A model generated the notes under the pieces. That model did not search any database. It was given only the letters and a program-made list of their open reading frames with translations, and was not told the origin of the DNA. This document shows positions 52,269 to 63,499 of a stretch of DNA of 64,000 bases, piece by piece. Source of the stretch: Pycnopodia helianthoides (Eukaryota > Echinodermata > Asteroidea > Forcipulatida > Asteriidae); the NCBI GenBank assembly GCA_032158295.1, contig CM063250.1:6063001-6127000 (forward strand). Direction: 5' to 3'. Positions within the stretch are counted from its first letter, which is position 1. Every line of letters starts with the position of its first letter. The translations under genes were made by a program, and so were the position numbers.

Positions 52269-54245
52269 AACAAACCCTGATTCGTACGGTGTGGAAACGC
52301 ATTCAGTGCGTCATCATATTGTTGTTGTCTGTCATGACCACATCTTTATCTATTAGGTAAACTATTGGGCAATATATTGCGGGATAAAAATAGACCTTAT
52401 TTTGTTAGTGTTTCCCAATATCCTTGTCAAGGGCAAGGTTCACCAATATCACTCTGTTCCCACGTGACGGCCATGGTCTCCACGTGGCAAGCATTGTCTT
52501 TTTGAAAGCGCAATGATGTACGCAACACGCCAGTTCAACGAACTTCGTACACGTCAGCTTCTTTTGTTTCAAAATGTTGTTAAAAACATACTTTTACGTT
52601 GAGAAATACACTTAGGGTGCATTGGCACTTCTACACGTTCTGTCATTTTTGTCTGTTTTGTCTTTTGTTCCCATATTTGGTTTGAACCAGATCGTGATGG
52701 CTCCAGCTCAGACCGATTTTGTAAATTATTAATTAATCGGAGGGGATCATTGCAAAACAATAATTGTTGTTTATGTCATGAAGGTGTGTGACTAAGAACG
52801 TCTGGCTTTAAAAAAAAAAAAGAAAAAAAAAGGGTGTACTCCTGGTTGATTCAGTTACAAAGAATTATGTGACTTTTTTAATTCTTTCCAAGAAATCTTA
52901 AATGGACACCCCTATGGTTAATCGCTTGCCTGTGGGAACGCCCCCCATACCTCCACAAACTCCCCCCGAAGTTACTCCTGCTCTGTGAGACTCTTCGGGC
53001 TGACCCTGGTGTCGTCACCCCCCCCCCCCCCCCCCCGCCAAAAAAAATTGTTTATATTACTAACATGTTTCGCCCCTTATGTCTCTGTAGTTTTTTATGG
53101 AAACCTTGAAGAAGGTCGAAGGAGGAATTTCGTCCTGAATGGAGCCATTCTGCTCCCCGTCCGCTGGAATAGTTCACGGATCTTGCCCTCAAACATCCCA
53201 GCTGAAAAGGGCCGAACTAATCTCCTCGCGTGCGTCTGTAACGCCGAGGTCACCCTTGTCCGACCCATAGAGAGAAAGTCCTTTCTCTATTGGTCCAACC
53301 CTGTACTGTATACTCCCATCCCCCCCAACCGACTACAAACCAATCAAAAACATCAAAAGAACTTGGGCATACCGCAACGGTCTTTATCGAACACCCCGTG
53401 TGCAACGCATGCTGGCTTACTGCAACTTCAAATTGAAGGTGGAGGTGCCAGACTATTTTCTACTCCAGCCTCGGTTTGGCTTTGTTTCATTGATTTACAC
53501 GAGATTTGGCAAACCTCTATACTGAATCATAGACCTTATCTGTCAACGGTACGTCGTCTAGATTGTTGTTTCGGTCTCGAGAAATGGTTGAAATGCACTT
53601 TGCATGTTTTATGTCCATAGTACACAAATTTGAATTAAACTTGTTAATGTTTACTTAAGATAGATCATTATTCAGTTGCAAAATACTTTAAAAGCCAGCA
53701 ACATTTTTCACCAATACCGTATCGAAAACAATCATTTTTTTTAAACCAGATCAATAAACAATGTAGGCCTTTTATTGATGCAATTATAATTTTTACAGTA
53801 CACCGGGAAAAGTATAATAATCAACAACAAATCACTGTGTTCATTCGTGTTTTCAAAAAAGAAAATCGTGTTTTCCCAACAAATCTATACCTTTTTGACT
53901 TACTCTGTGTTGGCCTAATAATATATGTTCTTATCAGAGTACAATAACGTTATCAGGACAGTACAGCCGCTTTGAACTTGAACCAGTTGACAAACACACC
54001 ACCTTGTAATAGTTAATAAGTACAGGTAATACAATTATCATCAATCTTACACAATCCACCAAAGCCGCTGCAATTTGCAGTTCCTGAGTACACAATTTAC
54101 CATTTCCTCGATTGTTGAAACTAATACACGAGAGCCAATAAGTGTTATTCGATAGAATTACGGTGCTTACAAAATGGGGAAATTGTTCAATGCAGCGCGC
54201 ACTAATGAGCGGAGCTCTCTTATTACCAGATAGAATGAGTCACTT

Positions 54246-54624
54246 ACCTTTAATCCTTCGAAGCTCTTCCCTCAAGATGTGTCTTCACTGAAAATAATCT
54301 TCGGGGTTCTGTTGTCCCTGGGTTGATGTTATCTATAAGATGGTTCATAAAGTCCTGCTTGGATGTCCGATTTCGGCGGGCAAAAGAAAATGAGGATGGA
54401 TCTGCTCCTGAAGTGATGATCGAGAAACCTGTGGATGGTGAGCAGACATCAATCTGGGCGCTCCCGGTGAGACGTGATCGAAGCTCGCGAGGAGTTTCCC
54501 AAGAGAGCAGCAGGCCTGGCTTCTTCGCACCACGAGACGGGTGTATTCGCCGGGCGGGCACACACTTCACACCCGCGCCCAGCATATCGGCTTTGCCCCG
54601 TAATTCAGAAAAGGCCAAACACAC
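54246..54624 (-). other. GC-rich exon-like block with a consensus splice donor
   Basis: A GC- and CpG-rich island in AT-rich surroundings, open on the minus strand from 54624 to a TAA at about 54250. A near-perfect donor (TTAAAG|GTAAGTGA) follows directly, with the last exon base at about 54246. The frame includes an NRT sequon and a helix-like stretch TSKQDFMNHLIDNI, loosely resembling the tail of gene 1. Three readings compete: the terminal exon of gene 2, with an intron in its 3' UTR; a 5' noncoding exon of gene 1 with a very long intron; or an exon of an unrecognised gene. Possible acceptors inside the block (CCATCCACAG, ATCACTTCAG) give other frames, one of them a short tail. I do not choose between them. 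Confidence 0.3.
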
Positions 54625-55861
54625 AGTCCACTAATCCCCAGTATTGTCATCCTGGCATGATTGACTAATAGTTTTATTCAGTCTGTTAACATCGGGAAAA
54701 ATGCGATTGTGTGCTGGCTTTTAACTTTTGAACCTTTTGGTACACCGCGCGGTGTCGATGACTTCAGCGGAGACCGGGAGTGTTGTGTCCCGGTAGGATT
54801 AAGACTTTTGTACCCATCGAGATCGTCCGATAGTTGAGGTGCTTCCCTACACAGCTCCAGGGTAAACAAGACTGGGGTCCCAATAAACGAAAGGCTAATT
54901 AACATCCGAGGGTGATGTGGGGATTCCTAGTCCTACCCCATGCAGGGATGTTGTCAGGATGCTCATCCAGTCATATACAGACTGTGCAAGTCTCGCGCGA
55001 TCTTATTTCTTAAACGTGAGAACTCACATACAAGGTTCCCAAGTGGTTCTCGGAGGTTCAAATACGTGCGAGAATTGAACAAAGTTGGCAGTTTGCTTTT
55101 GTTTTCCCATTTTTACAAATGTAGGCCCTGCCGAATGGTCTTTTTTAAGATCATCCGAGAGCTTACGGAGGAAAAGAATGTGTTTAATGTAAATGATAGT
55201 GGGCTCAGCGCAGGAATCTTGCCGTAGTGACTAAAACTAGGGCCCGAGTGGTATTCTTATAGTAATGTTTGATTTTCGGCGGTTTTTTTTCTGTGTTCTT
55301 TTCACTCTACCATCACCCAAACTAAGAATTCCACTAGACTCCCGTTTAATATTACTTGATATCATTCTTATTAAGTTGTTCAATTATTATTCGCTTTACT
55401 CACACAAGACTAAAAGGTAACTGTATCTGACAATGAAACATTTTGTAAGCAAGAATTTAATTCAATCATTTTGGACAAGCACATTCTACATTACAACCAA
55501 CACATAATCGATTCGTGATTAATGTTCTGTTGGGTTTTGCTTTGACTCGAATGCCCTTTTTTGTTTTTCAGCATATTTTGTATACCGTTCCAAGCATTTC
55601 AAAAGTTTATAATATGCCTGTTACTCGAGTGTGTAAAGTTAATTTACTAGTTGCTTTGGCAAGTTTGTTGGTAACAAATTTACATGTACACATCATTTAT
55701 GTTTAATAGTCTTCTGACATGTCATTTTGTGATATCATAGAGAACAGCCCCCATTAATTTTGTCAGGCATTTTCTGTTCAACATTTATACTCTTCCTCGA
55801 TATTGGAGCATCGGAGCACCACTTCTCTTTGCCAAGGTCAGGGGTCATTATTTGTCCAAAT

Positions 55862-55956
55862 TAATGGCTTCGGCTATTACGGGAACGGCTAAAAGTCCTA
55901 TTCATCAACGTTTTCGTTGCAGCCAACAGAGACAGCCATAGCCGAAGTCGCTTAGT
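55862..55956. mobile_element. MITE family B relative
   Basis: ATGGCTTCGGCTATTACGGG and CAGCCATAGCCGAAGTCG are complementary ends of a 95-bp foldback. Confidence 0.5.
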
Positions 55957-56540
55957 ATTGTTTTGTTTTTTTGTTTTTTTTGGTGCGCTTCAGAGCTGTG
56001 TACTGAACAAGTTGCGACATGGTAGGACTAGTTTTTTCGGTCACGTGGTTGCTTTTTGGTTTTTGGAGGGGAGGGGTTTTGGGGGTAACCGAAAATGGCT
56101 TCTTGTTGTAAGTGGTCGCAACTGGCGCGCTAACACAAAGAGCGCCCTCATTAGTAAAATAACTGAAACACACAATGTGAATCATGACCTCAACCGCAAA
56201 ACATTACTTCTACATAACAATATAATTTCAGAGAACTTTAAAAATACACTTTACAGTAACACAATTAAAACAATGTTCACAACATTACGTAATTTTACGA
56301 TTAACATTATCAGAAAAAATAGAAGCATCTTTTTCCGTGAATTTACATATTTTCCTTGCTACGCTCTTACCTATAATATTGTAATCGGTTTGATTCTTTA
56401 CATTATGTCAATTACAAATTTATACGTAGTAATGTACTTCAATCAAAAATCTAAACATTAATCAAAATAGATATGTTATGTAATTCAAACACTGATTAGA
56501 GTACCACAATATTGCACAGTAAAACTTCATTACATTTTTA

Positions 56541-56799
56541 TTACACTCTGAAAACCTCCAGTATCAGAATTGACCCGGATTGAGGTTCCGTGGGGCCCGA
56601 CCCATTTCTGGGTCAGTTTGACCCGGAATTGTTAGTTATCAAAATGACCAAGAAATGGGTCAAACTGACGCAGAGTCCGGGGTCAAAATTCGAAACTTTT
56701 GGGGACCAGTTTCCGGGTCCTTTTGACCCCAAACTGGGTCAGGCCCCTTGGACTCGTAATCCGGGTCAATTCTGACCCAGGAGATTTTTTTGAGTGTAA
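56541..56799. mobile_element. MITE family F, complete copy
   Basis: Ends TTACACTCTGAAAACCTCC and GGAGATTTTTTTGAGTGTAA are inverted repeats. Next inwards are CAGAATTGACCCGGATT and CCGGGTCAATTCTGACCC. The interior is composed of GACCC and GGGTC words in both orientations. Confidence 0.75.
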
Positions 56800-57100
56800 G
56801 CAAAGATTATGCTCAGAGTATTATAAGTGAGCTTAAAAACAAGTTTGCGATGCCCTAACCAATACACCTGTTGCAAGGTGGACTGCGAAACCAATACATT
56901 TTGGCAGTTTAGTTTAATTGGCAACTTTTTAAAAACACAATGGTTTATGAAATGTCGGTGATAAAATCGTTTGCATTGTTGACCGTAATTACCAAATTGT
57001 CATATCATAATAAAATGACAGAAATGTTCTCTTAGCTGCACGTTTAAAAAAAAACTTGTCACGAAAGATGCACCGTATGTAACTTATAAGGTAAATTTAG

Positions 57101-57309
57101 CACTCTAAAAAACTCCCGGCATCTGACCCGGATTCCAGGTGCAAGGAGGCCTGGTTCTTTTCTGGGTCAGTGTGACCCATAATTTGGTTTAAATCTGGAC
57201 ATTCGATTTATGGATTCTGGTTTACTTTGGTACGGACTCCGGGTCAAACTGACCGAGAAATGGATCAGGCCCCCAGATACCAGTAAACCGGGAGGTTTTT
57301 TAAAGAATG
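57101..57309. mobile_element. MITE family F copy
   Basis: CACTCTAAAAAACTCCCGG start, CCGGGAGGTTTTTTAAAG end, GGGTC-rich interior. Confidence 0.65.
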
Positions 57310-57465
57310 ATAACACTGGATGAGTATGTGGACGGATATAAGGTACCATACACACTAATTTGTTAAGCTTACTGCATTCTTATGCTGCATTGTTTATACT
57401 TGACATTATGTCACATACAATTGTTTGCATGTTGACCCTATTCCCTGACATCATAGGGTAATAAT

Positions 57466-57631
57466 CTTGGGTGCACCATTTTGGGAGTCAGTGTCCCCCC
57501 GTGTGTTACACAGCTTAGTGTGCATTTTAGGCAATGCGGCGTTTGCACGCCTAACATAGATTTTACTTGCAATTTGACTCCCAAAATGGCCAGCATGGCG
57601 GATGGTAGCCGCGTGTGACGTTGGTGCAAGA
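57466..57631. mobile_element. MITE family D copy
   Basis: Left end CTTGGGTGCACCATTTTGGG, later TGACTCCCAAAATGGCC and a right end TTGGTGCAAG; see the relative at 15666. Confidence 0.6.
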
Positions 57632-58965
57632 GGTCAGTCAAAACACTCATTATTTAAACCAATTATGTGAACCAAAATGCGCACGTTAGAACCCCAGTAA
57701 ATTGGTGTCCCGTGAACTGCGACATACATACATGCAGTAACTATTACAGAGTCCGAGTATGATATGGAGCGATTTAAATGTTTAATATTCAACGCTAGGT
57801 GGCAGTAAACAAACAGATTTGTCTTGTAAGTCTGCTGCCACCATCGGCGAAAGTCTCCATTTGAAGATTTATTCAAAGACGGAACTTTAACAAACTGTTT
57901 TTGACATTAAGCATGATAACATGAAGTTAATCATTGAGATTAATAAATTTATGTAGACATACTATCAATGTTGGTGTTTGTAACCTATTTTAGAGATCGG
58001 CAGTGGAATTAAGTTGAAACAAATCGAATTATAAACGAATAAACACAAACAAATATTATTTATCAGCTGATTCATTTGAACATTTTTGTTCACTATTATC
58101 ACAACTGGACAGTTGAACTATCGTGACCCCCTGTGGGTTTTATAACCACGTTAGAGGGCGCTGTACTTTCATATAAATTCCTCTTGTACTATTTCGTCAA
58201 TGTTGAAGTCCCTTGGCCAGTCTAACTGCAAGGTGGTATAGCGCCGCTAGCGTTGGGCGGTTGTCAGGTTGAGATGCCCCTCTGTACGCATTGTAGCCCG
58301 TAAGCGGTGCCTCTGCTCGGTAGCTTTCTCCGTCAGTGTCTCGCTTCTCATCTACAGTGTAGCGGTTGTATAGAAAGTTACGAAATGGTCTGGTATCGAT
58401 CCCACCGAAAACACTCCTTGCAGCAGGTTCCTGTCGAGTAAGATTTGAAAGAACACGTGGTGAATATTATGCTAGACCTGGTGTTGGACTCTCAGGTGCC
58501 ATAGGGGATCTTGTCCCCCAGTGTGTGTCCCTCATACAGCAAACATTGGCTGAAGGATATTGAGTCAAAAGAGGGCGTTATCCAACGAATTTTCTACTAC
58601 AAAATTCGCCGTATGACGGACAGAATCACATGGGCACAAAATCTTCTTTGACACCTTTAACATTCCTTGGAATCGAGGAGAATCTTATTTTTCTCTTGAA
58701 AAGATTAATATCAGATTTTTATTATAAAACATTGATCTACCACTTATCAGCCTGGTATTCATTCTAACTAACAATAAACTATTGTTTGTCTAGAAGACTG
58801 GAAGGGTTGGATTAATGGTTTTTCTATTCCAAGCACTGTCCGGAAACGTCTTTGAATTGTGGAAAAGCTATTGAATTTTCTGATTTTAAACCTGATTTTG
58901 TTTAAACCGGCAGTAATTACGAGAAATGAACTATTTACTTTCATGACTTCCTTATATGACGAGTA

Positions 58966-59100
58966 ATAAGCCGCAGGCCGAATTAACGGCTATGGCTAGA
59001 TCACCGGGCATACTCATTAAAGTTTGATACGTCTTTACCAAAAGACCCTTAGCAACAGTCGCAGACGTAGCCGTAGGCGTCAATTCGGGTACGGCCATTA
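58966..59100. mobile_element. MITE family B copy near gene 2
   Basis: GGCCGAATTAACGGCTATGG at the left and CCGTAGGCGTCAATTCGG at the right are inverted. It lies about 300 bp past the last certain gene 2 donor. Confidence 0.5.
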
Positions 59101-59408
59101 GTTTATTTTTCAAGCTTATTATTCAAAGTATCCCTTGCACGACGCGCGCAGCGCACTTGACGCGCCTATCCTTCTCATTTTGGGAGTGTACACAAAGAAA
59201 TTGATTCAAAAATGGCGGAAATGGTAGATGCGCATTGTGCGGACGTGCAAGGGGGTCAGTAGAAAACATGAGAAGTGGTTGACGGTAAAAACAGAGTATA
59301 AATGTCATATCCATTAATTGCAGCCTCTCTCGCTTATTTTTTTTATGGGGGGCGGGTCTCAATCAACACACAGTGTACTTCTTTATTATCATCTGATCAA
59401 TGACATAC

Positions 59409-60058
59409 CTTTTCTGAGTGCGACGTATCAAGCCCTTCCCATCTTTTGCTTCTCTCCCGGCCGTCCCTCTGCTTCTTCGATCGGGAGCTTTTTCCACGAC
59501 TCCGACGAGAAGACCTCCCTCCTTCCCTGCTGCCGCTTCTCTTCTTGTTTTTCCCTTCTGATTTACCACCCTTGTTCTTGCCTTCCTTCGATTTCCTACC
59601 CTCAACTTTTCTCCTTTTTTTCGTCGGGACCGGAACTGGGAAAGACTCTTCGTCCTGTGCCTCTCGTATATCCTTGCCATCAACGTCTTCTTCAGATTGA
59701 GCTTGCATCACATTGTCCTCTTCCTGTTCCGCTTCGTGTTCTTGCGTCTCAATGGCATCGATAAGAGCCTCCTCACGCTGTACGGCCGAGTTGACTTCTT
59801 CCACGTCCGCAGGATCCGCGTATATGTAGTCCACGTCCGCAGACTTGTCTTCCCGTACCCTACCCGGAGCGACCGGAGATAGTGACACGTCTCGTGACTC
59901 TACCACCGGCCAAGGGTTACAATAACTCTCCACGATGTCGAAGCTACATATTCTCTCGCAGCACTCCGTGGCGATTCTACCCGTCCGCCTCCGCTGCCTC
60001 GAGCCAATGCGGGAACCCAGGAAGCTCTTTGCCGATCGTTCGTTCTGAAAAAGCTCAA
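59409..60058 (-). CDS. Insulin/IGF-like peptide gene 2, exon with C peptide, A chain and E domain
   Basis: Second coding exon of gene 2, after a 1582-nt intron. The acceptor GTGTATTCTTCAG ends at 60059; its phase 1 matches the B-chain exon and gives a Val codon at the join. A second AG 17 nt further in (TTTTTCAG) would be phase 0 and break the frame. The C peptide (about residues 52-76) is longer than in gene 1 and ends in a furin-type RQRRR. The A chain reads IATECCERICSFDIVESYC (Cys 84, 85, 89, 98). The E domain is acidic from about 119 to 190, then basic from 198 to 257, starting with KKRRKV, a match to the classical nuclear-localisation pattern. The exon ends AAAG|GTATGT in phase 0, exactly as gene 1, so at least one more exon is expected. 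Confidence 0.92.
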
Positions 60059-61640
60059 CTGAAGAATACACAAATTCCTTTAAGTCAAAATGAAGATCTT
60101 CCACGGTCAAGGTCGTTGTGTGGTGGTGTTTGGATATACCAAATGAACCTTGTGACTAAGCTTTTGAATTGGTCGTGGTTTGTTTTGGAAATGCTCGGCC
60201 AAGTAGTGTTACTGCATGCATGCATGCAATGATAAGACCAATTTAAACCCACACTGTATTGTTCGCCAATAAAAAAACAAGTAAAGCTGAGACAGTGTTC
60301 CAACTAAGGGAGGTACAACACTTACAGTCACCTTCCTGTTTATGGATTTGAGCCTTAAATATAGGCAGCATATAAGCCGGCATGTGGTGCCGATGTCAAA
60401 ATAGGTCAGTTCCCCCTTCCATTCATTACGACGCCCTCCTTTGTAATAATCTACACAAAGTTCATTATGTCCATGTCACTTAAGGCGGGCACCGTTCCTT
60501 ATCAGTAGTAACGGGGAATTTGTTCCGGATGTTTGCAATTGGGCGTGCGTACACGAAGAGGGCCTGGTTGCTTCAGCCAGGGCGCCACGTTGGGGGCGTT
60601 GCAATACACAAAGCCAGGTGCGCAGATATGATTTTGTCTTATTTTTACGAGGTCGTGTCGTGAATCTGCTCTCAGTTTTGGCCCAACAGTTCCAGCAGTG
60701 TGACAAGGTCTAAATTCTGACGATGACAACAACAGCCGGGTTTATTGGGGGTGCCCCAGTCACCAGACGGACCGGCCACTGCCCGCCTGCTCCGATTACA
60801 TTATCGTACAATGAAGGGTTGTAGCGCTGCACAACGCGCAGGACTGCGCCCCCGTGTCTAGTTTACTGGTACAAGGAATTAGCTTGCGGATTCAATAAAC
60901 AACTGTGGTTGTTTAATTCAATATCGACGGAAAGCTGCGAGCTCGAGATCATCACATGAAGAATCGAATACAAGTACCACAAAATGTTACGATTCTTCCG
61001 TGATACAATGTTGTGAATACAGAACACCTGTTTGTCGACTTTATGGATGTGTGATAATAAGCAATAGACATCTATAATTAGTGCTCAGTGATTCTTCATT
61101 AGAAATACTTTGAATAAAGGGAAGTACGCGTTGCCTTGGTTTGGGCGCTTTGGGCTACAAAAAGCGTTTGTAATAAAATGAACATGGTTGGAAATATGTT
61201 TTAAAAGTAGAATATAATGATCCACACCAACATGCCCTCGAAATTGTATGGCTTTCCTTTTTTAGTGAACTAACAATAGTTCTACAAAATGGCGGACCGT
61301 GTTAATTCAAGAAGTTAAAGGAAAACCGCACAATTTCGAGGCAAACTATTGCGTGGATAATTATATTCAACTTTTTAAACATATTTCCGACCAAATTCAT
61401 TTCATAACAATTTGTTTTAATAGCCCAAAGCGCCCAATTCGTAGGCAACGTGTCCCTCCATTGTCCTTCCAAGCATTGAAATGTTTTGTTGAATAGCAAG
61501 GGCATGCAATTTAAAATCCGCCGATTGTTTAAATCACGGACTTAACATGACTGATTTCAGGAAGTACAGATAAACCCTGTAGAGACTCTCTTTGCCTATT
61601 TGCACCCCCTGAATAAGCCCATTAATTTTATTAGACCTAC
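60059..61640 (-). other. Gene 2 B-to-A intron
   Basis: Phase-1 intron with donor GTAGGT and acceptor TCTTCAG. The only clear internal feature is a decayed copy of the large palindromic element at 61115-61460. Open frames at 60476-60732 (minus) are short and unrecognised. Confidence 0.8.
61115..61460. mobile_element. Decayed copy of the large palindrome, in gene 2 intron
   Basis: Matches 41017-41409 along its length (CGTTGCCTTGG, AAAAAGCGTTTGTAA, TTTTAAAAGTAGAATA, GGACCGTGTTAATTCA) but with many substitutions and about 45 bp lost at and near the centre. Confidence 0.75.
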
Positions 61641-61794
61641 CATCTCGTTTTGAATCTCTGTGGCTGTAGAAGCCCCGCGTACTGCAAACTAGAGATACTG
61701 TCTCCACCAGTTGTTCTCCGCAGATCTTCTGCCACGCGGTGATGGGTAGAACCATGACCACAACAATGACGTCAAGTAGGAGAAGTGCCCTCAT
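61641..61794 (-). CDS. Insulin/IGF-like peptide gene 2, exon with signal peptide and B chain
   Basis: First coding exon of the second insulin-family gene, same strand as gene 1 and about 50 kb upstream of it in transcription order. An acceptor (CTTTCTTTTTGCACACAG, ending at 61813) leaves 18 nt of 5' UTR before the ATG at 61794. Residues 1 to about 20 are a strongly hydrophobic signal peptide (LLLLDVIVVVMVLPITA). The B chain reads KICGEQLVETVSLVCSTRG, with Cys 25 and Cys 37 in the twelve-residue spacing, then FYSHRDSKRD, whose Lys-Arg is a candidate B/C processing site. The exon ends CGAGATG|GTAGGT in phase 1, as in gene 1. The B chain is less like vertebrate insulin than that of gene 1 (CSTRGFY in place of CGERGYY). 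Confidence 0.92.
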
Positions 61795-61943
61795 CGTCGA
61801 TGTGTTTCTGAACTGTGTGCAAAAAGAAAGCAAGGATGAAACCGTTATTTTGCATTTATAACCACACCCTCTGAAGGTATACCTTCACTGGTAAAATGAC
61901 ATTGGAGGATATTTTCTCACTGAGTTTGCAATGAATACAGATA

Positions 61944-62125
61944 AACTCTTTGAAAAAAAACCTCTCGGGTAAAAAGTTGACCCGGATTCTGGGTCCCAGC
62001 GGGCCTGACCCATTTTGAATCAGGCTGACCGAAAACTAGGATTATAACTCAAACTCTGCGTCAGTTTGAGCCAATTTGTGGTCATTTGTACACATATCCG
62101 GGTATTACTGACCCAATGGGTTAGA
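61944..62125. mobile_element. MITE family F copy upstream of gene 2
   Basis: AACCTCTCGGGTAAAAAGTT, GACCCGGATTCTGGGTCCC, then CATATCCGGGTATTACTGACC; it begins about 130 bp upstream of the gene 2 acceptor, in the 5' intron. Confidence 0.5.
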
Positions 62126-62215
62126 CCCAACAGGCCCCAAAGTGTTGTACAAATACATACGAGAATATATCAATGTATTTGGCGAAAAACACACCATCGT
62201 ATTCTTAGAAGATGA

Positions 62216-62218
<3 letters not shown>

Positions 62219-62247
<29 letters not shown>
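62219..62247. repeat. Poly-A tract
   Basis: About 28 A residues. Confidence 0.9.
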
Positions 62248-62248
<1 letters not shown>

Positions 62249-62826
62249 CAGAACGTAATTGTAGAGTTTCGAGTCAATATGCCAAGTTTTCACATTTTCA
62301 TAATGCAATTATGACCAATTTATCATTAACGGAAATAGTCTGCAGATAAGTTGCCTTACTCAAACATGTTTGACCGACAAAAAAATCAAGTATTGCGATC
62401 TGATTTTAATACCCGTGAACAATATATTTTTTTCAAACCGAAAGTGACATACACCTGCTGTCGACTAGTTTTTTGAAAATTTCTGATGACTCGAAAAAGA
62501 AACTGTCGCTTTTTGTTCTTTTTAAATTAATCTGTAGCTAAGGTTTTCACTCTCAAAAATAGAGAGAAAAATGGATATAATATCATAACGTTGTTGTAAT
62601 TATAGTATAATCCAAAATAAATATGACAACCTTACGCTTCTCAAATAAGGCATAAAATTTCCATAGAAATTTAACCACGTAACAAAATGTTTGCTATCCA
62701 TGCTCAATTAGGAAGCGAGAATGTTGGCATGATAGCAAACATGCACCGGTGACTGCGTGCAGTTAAACCGAATGTTCCAACACTCTCAATAAATACATTC
62801 ACAACGCAGATTTCTTACAGACTGTG

Positions 62827-63142
62827 TTTACAAAAGAGCCACAGAGCCTGGACTTCCTGCAGGCACGATTTGTACACAGCTCAAAGAAAATTGAGAAAAA
62901 AATCAAATTTGATATTTTATGGGAATTGCTCTGCTTGTTTTGCTTTTTCTTTTTTGATGAAAGGGCCACATCTCAAAATTTGTTCAGCTGTTACTTTTAT
63001 AACTATTGAATTTATGTGGAAACTATGACACAATTAATGTGAAATGTTCCAACATGACCAGTGCAGTATCTTGCCTGCCAGAAAGGCCCTGGAATATACA
63101 AAGTCACTCTTTTTGTAAACAAAGGTTAAAATGGTCTATATC
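62827..63142. mobile_element. Inverted-repeat element, copy 2
   Basis: Partner of 51950-52268 with the same complementary ends; the interior has diverged by small indels. The 61- and 63-codon frames here are inside the element. Confidence 0.7.
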
Positions 63143-63499
63143 ATTCCCAATGCTAATTAACGTTGTTGTTTTGTTAGTGGAAATTAGATTTTGGTAAACA
63201 AAAATTATAACATGCTTGGACCGTGTGTCCGAATGAAGTGACTTCTGTTAGGACTGCGACTTTGGCTGATGAAGAATAGGCCTTTACAGCGAACTAACCA
63301 TATCCACTGATTAAGCCGTAGCCATTAATTCGGACACGGCTTAATATGGATATCGAAGTAATGCCAATCTCTTCGTTTTCTGCAAGGAGTCACTTGCAGG
63401 CTTGCACGTTTAACCCTCGACGGCTGTTTGGTGCTCTAATTGTTAACAATGTGAACTACGCCGATTTAATAGCCCTATCCGATTTGTAGGTTTTGTTGG

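Larger units (their letters stand above)
49829..59408. other. Presumed gene 2 downstream intron and intergenic DNA
   Basis: Any further gene 2 exons should lie here. I scanned the minus strand for a phase-0 acceptor followed by a short hydrophilic tail. Only the 54.2-54.6 kb block stood out; a second weak possibility is a minus frame at 54678-54905 whose TGA runs straight into AATAAA. The 211-codon plus frame at 52985-53620 and the 167-codon plus frame at 55958-56461 have no recognisable domain. Confidence 0.4.

Noticed and set aside
52985..53620. 211-codon plus frame, the longest apart from the gene 2 exon
   Set aside because: It starts in a poly-C/poly-A tract, shows no domain or splice context, and the composition looks noncoding. 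Not excluded entirely.
55958..56461. 167-codon plus frame
   Set aside because: AT-driven composition (Asn, Ile, Phe) in its second half and overlap with a foldback element; no recognisable family.
59318..60232. Plus frames antisense to gene 2
   Set aside because: Shadows of the gene 2 A/E exon.
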